Source: Vagococcus martis (GTDB taxonomy: Bacteria; Bacillota; Bacilli; Lactobacillales; Vagococcaceae). From it: 48,498 nucleotides of DNA. Made by a program: the position numbers and the translations under genes. The stretch is taken from NCBI RefSeq assembly GCF_002026305.1, contig NZ_MVAB01000002.1, positions 1-48,498 on the forward strand, given 5' to 3'. This document shows, in pieces, positions 48,243 through 48,498 of this stretch; the stretch's first letter is position 1; each line of letters starts with the position of its first letter. The notes beneath the pieces are model-generated. The model was not told the origin of the DNA, did not search any database, and saw only the letters and a program-made list of their open reading frames with translations.

Positions 48243-48299
48243 GAGAAAACCTCCTAAATAAGTTGAGTTCATCATAGCATGGTTAGAAGACCAATTCAA

Positions 48300-48323
48300 T
48301 TTGGTATAGCTCGTTATACCAAA
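48300..48323. other. Candidate oriT inverted repeat, copy 5
   Basis: Identical to 14154-14177. Confidence 0.48.
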
Positions 48324-48498
48324 ATAGATTTTGGCACTCGGTCTGCGACGCATTTCGACTGTTTCCAGTCGAGCTAAAACGTTCAGATAAAATCGCCTTT
48401 AGGCAATTTATGATCTTCTCTTTTTTAGCGTACAGCTGTCCAAATTGTTTCCAATTTAGACTCGCTGCTTTTTATCTATCAACGGTGGCTAGATTGCC

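Larger units (their letters stand above)
45421..48498 (+). repeat. Plasmid unit, partial copy 5
   Basis: Runs from the start of the 173-aa XRE gene to the loop of the large hairpin between mob and rep, where the window ends. Indel-rich in its first 1.3 kb. Confidence 0.97.

Noticed and set aside
1-48498. The window length (48498) is close to that of phage lambda.
   Set aside because: No lambda-like gene is present; the content is a repeated Gram-positive plasmid. The length is coincidence.
1-48498. tRNA, rRNA or riboswitch genes.
   Set aside because: I saw no tRNA-like CCA ends, rRNA motifs or known riboswitch cores by eye.

Overview
The window is one low-GC Gram-positive plasmid of about 11.38 kb written head to tail 4.27 times. 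The copies are 1-11296, 11297-22674, 22675-34060, 34061-45420 and a partial fifth at 45421-48498. Copy 2 and most of copy 3 are clean and agree almost base for base. Copy 1 up to about 7.8 kb, and everything after about 30.7 kb, carry scattered one- or two-base indels, mostly in homopolymers, that break otherwise intact genes. This looks like an over-circularised long-read contig polished only in its middle. The frameshifted copies are therefore most simply sequence errors, and copy 2 should be read as the reference. A real multimer cannot be excluded from sequence alone.

The RepB-type (Rep_3) initiator with iterons, the MobV relaxase, the DUF536 protein, the Fst-like toxin, CadC/CadA and strong AGGAGG ribosome sites point to Lactobacillales. 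An Enterococcus, Vagococcus, Tetragenococcus, Carnobacterium or Lactobacillus-type host is favoured, because the Xer-like sites below match the XerC/XerD dif of Bacillota and not the XerS sites of Streptococcus and Lactococcus.

Backbone (copy 2, 12.6-16.5 kb): mobV relaxase with a candidate oriT, a large hairpin, repB, five 21-bp iterons and an AT-rich origin, a DUF536 replication/partition accessory gene, and a par/fst-type type I toxin-antitoxin locus with its antisense RNA.

Cargo (16.5 kb round to 12.6 kb of the next copy): seven small modules, namely cadC-cadA; a relB/relE-type toxin-antitoxin pair carrying an IS3-family element; a GIY-YIG-like protein with an unknown 183-aa partner; two paralogous XRE regulators with membrane tails; a small membrane protein; and a 66-aa protein of unknown function. 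Every junction between modules, and both junctions with the backbone, carries a 28-29 bp site. Its left arm has the consensus RGTTNACATAA, followed by a variable 6-7 bp spacer and a right arm with the consensus TTATACGAAGT. These look like plasmid dif (pdif) sites for host XerC/XerD. There are eight per unit, all in the same orientation, and no recombinase gene on the plasmid. The cargo therefore looks like a chain of Xer cassettes, and this is the main discovery candidate.

Together: replication by Rep plus iterons, transfer by MobV with a helper, stability from a type I and a type II toxin-antitoxin system, cadmium/zinc efflux as selectable cargo, and Xer sites as the probable route by which cargo was gathered.
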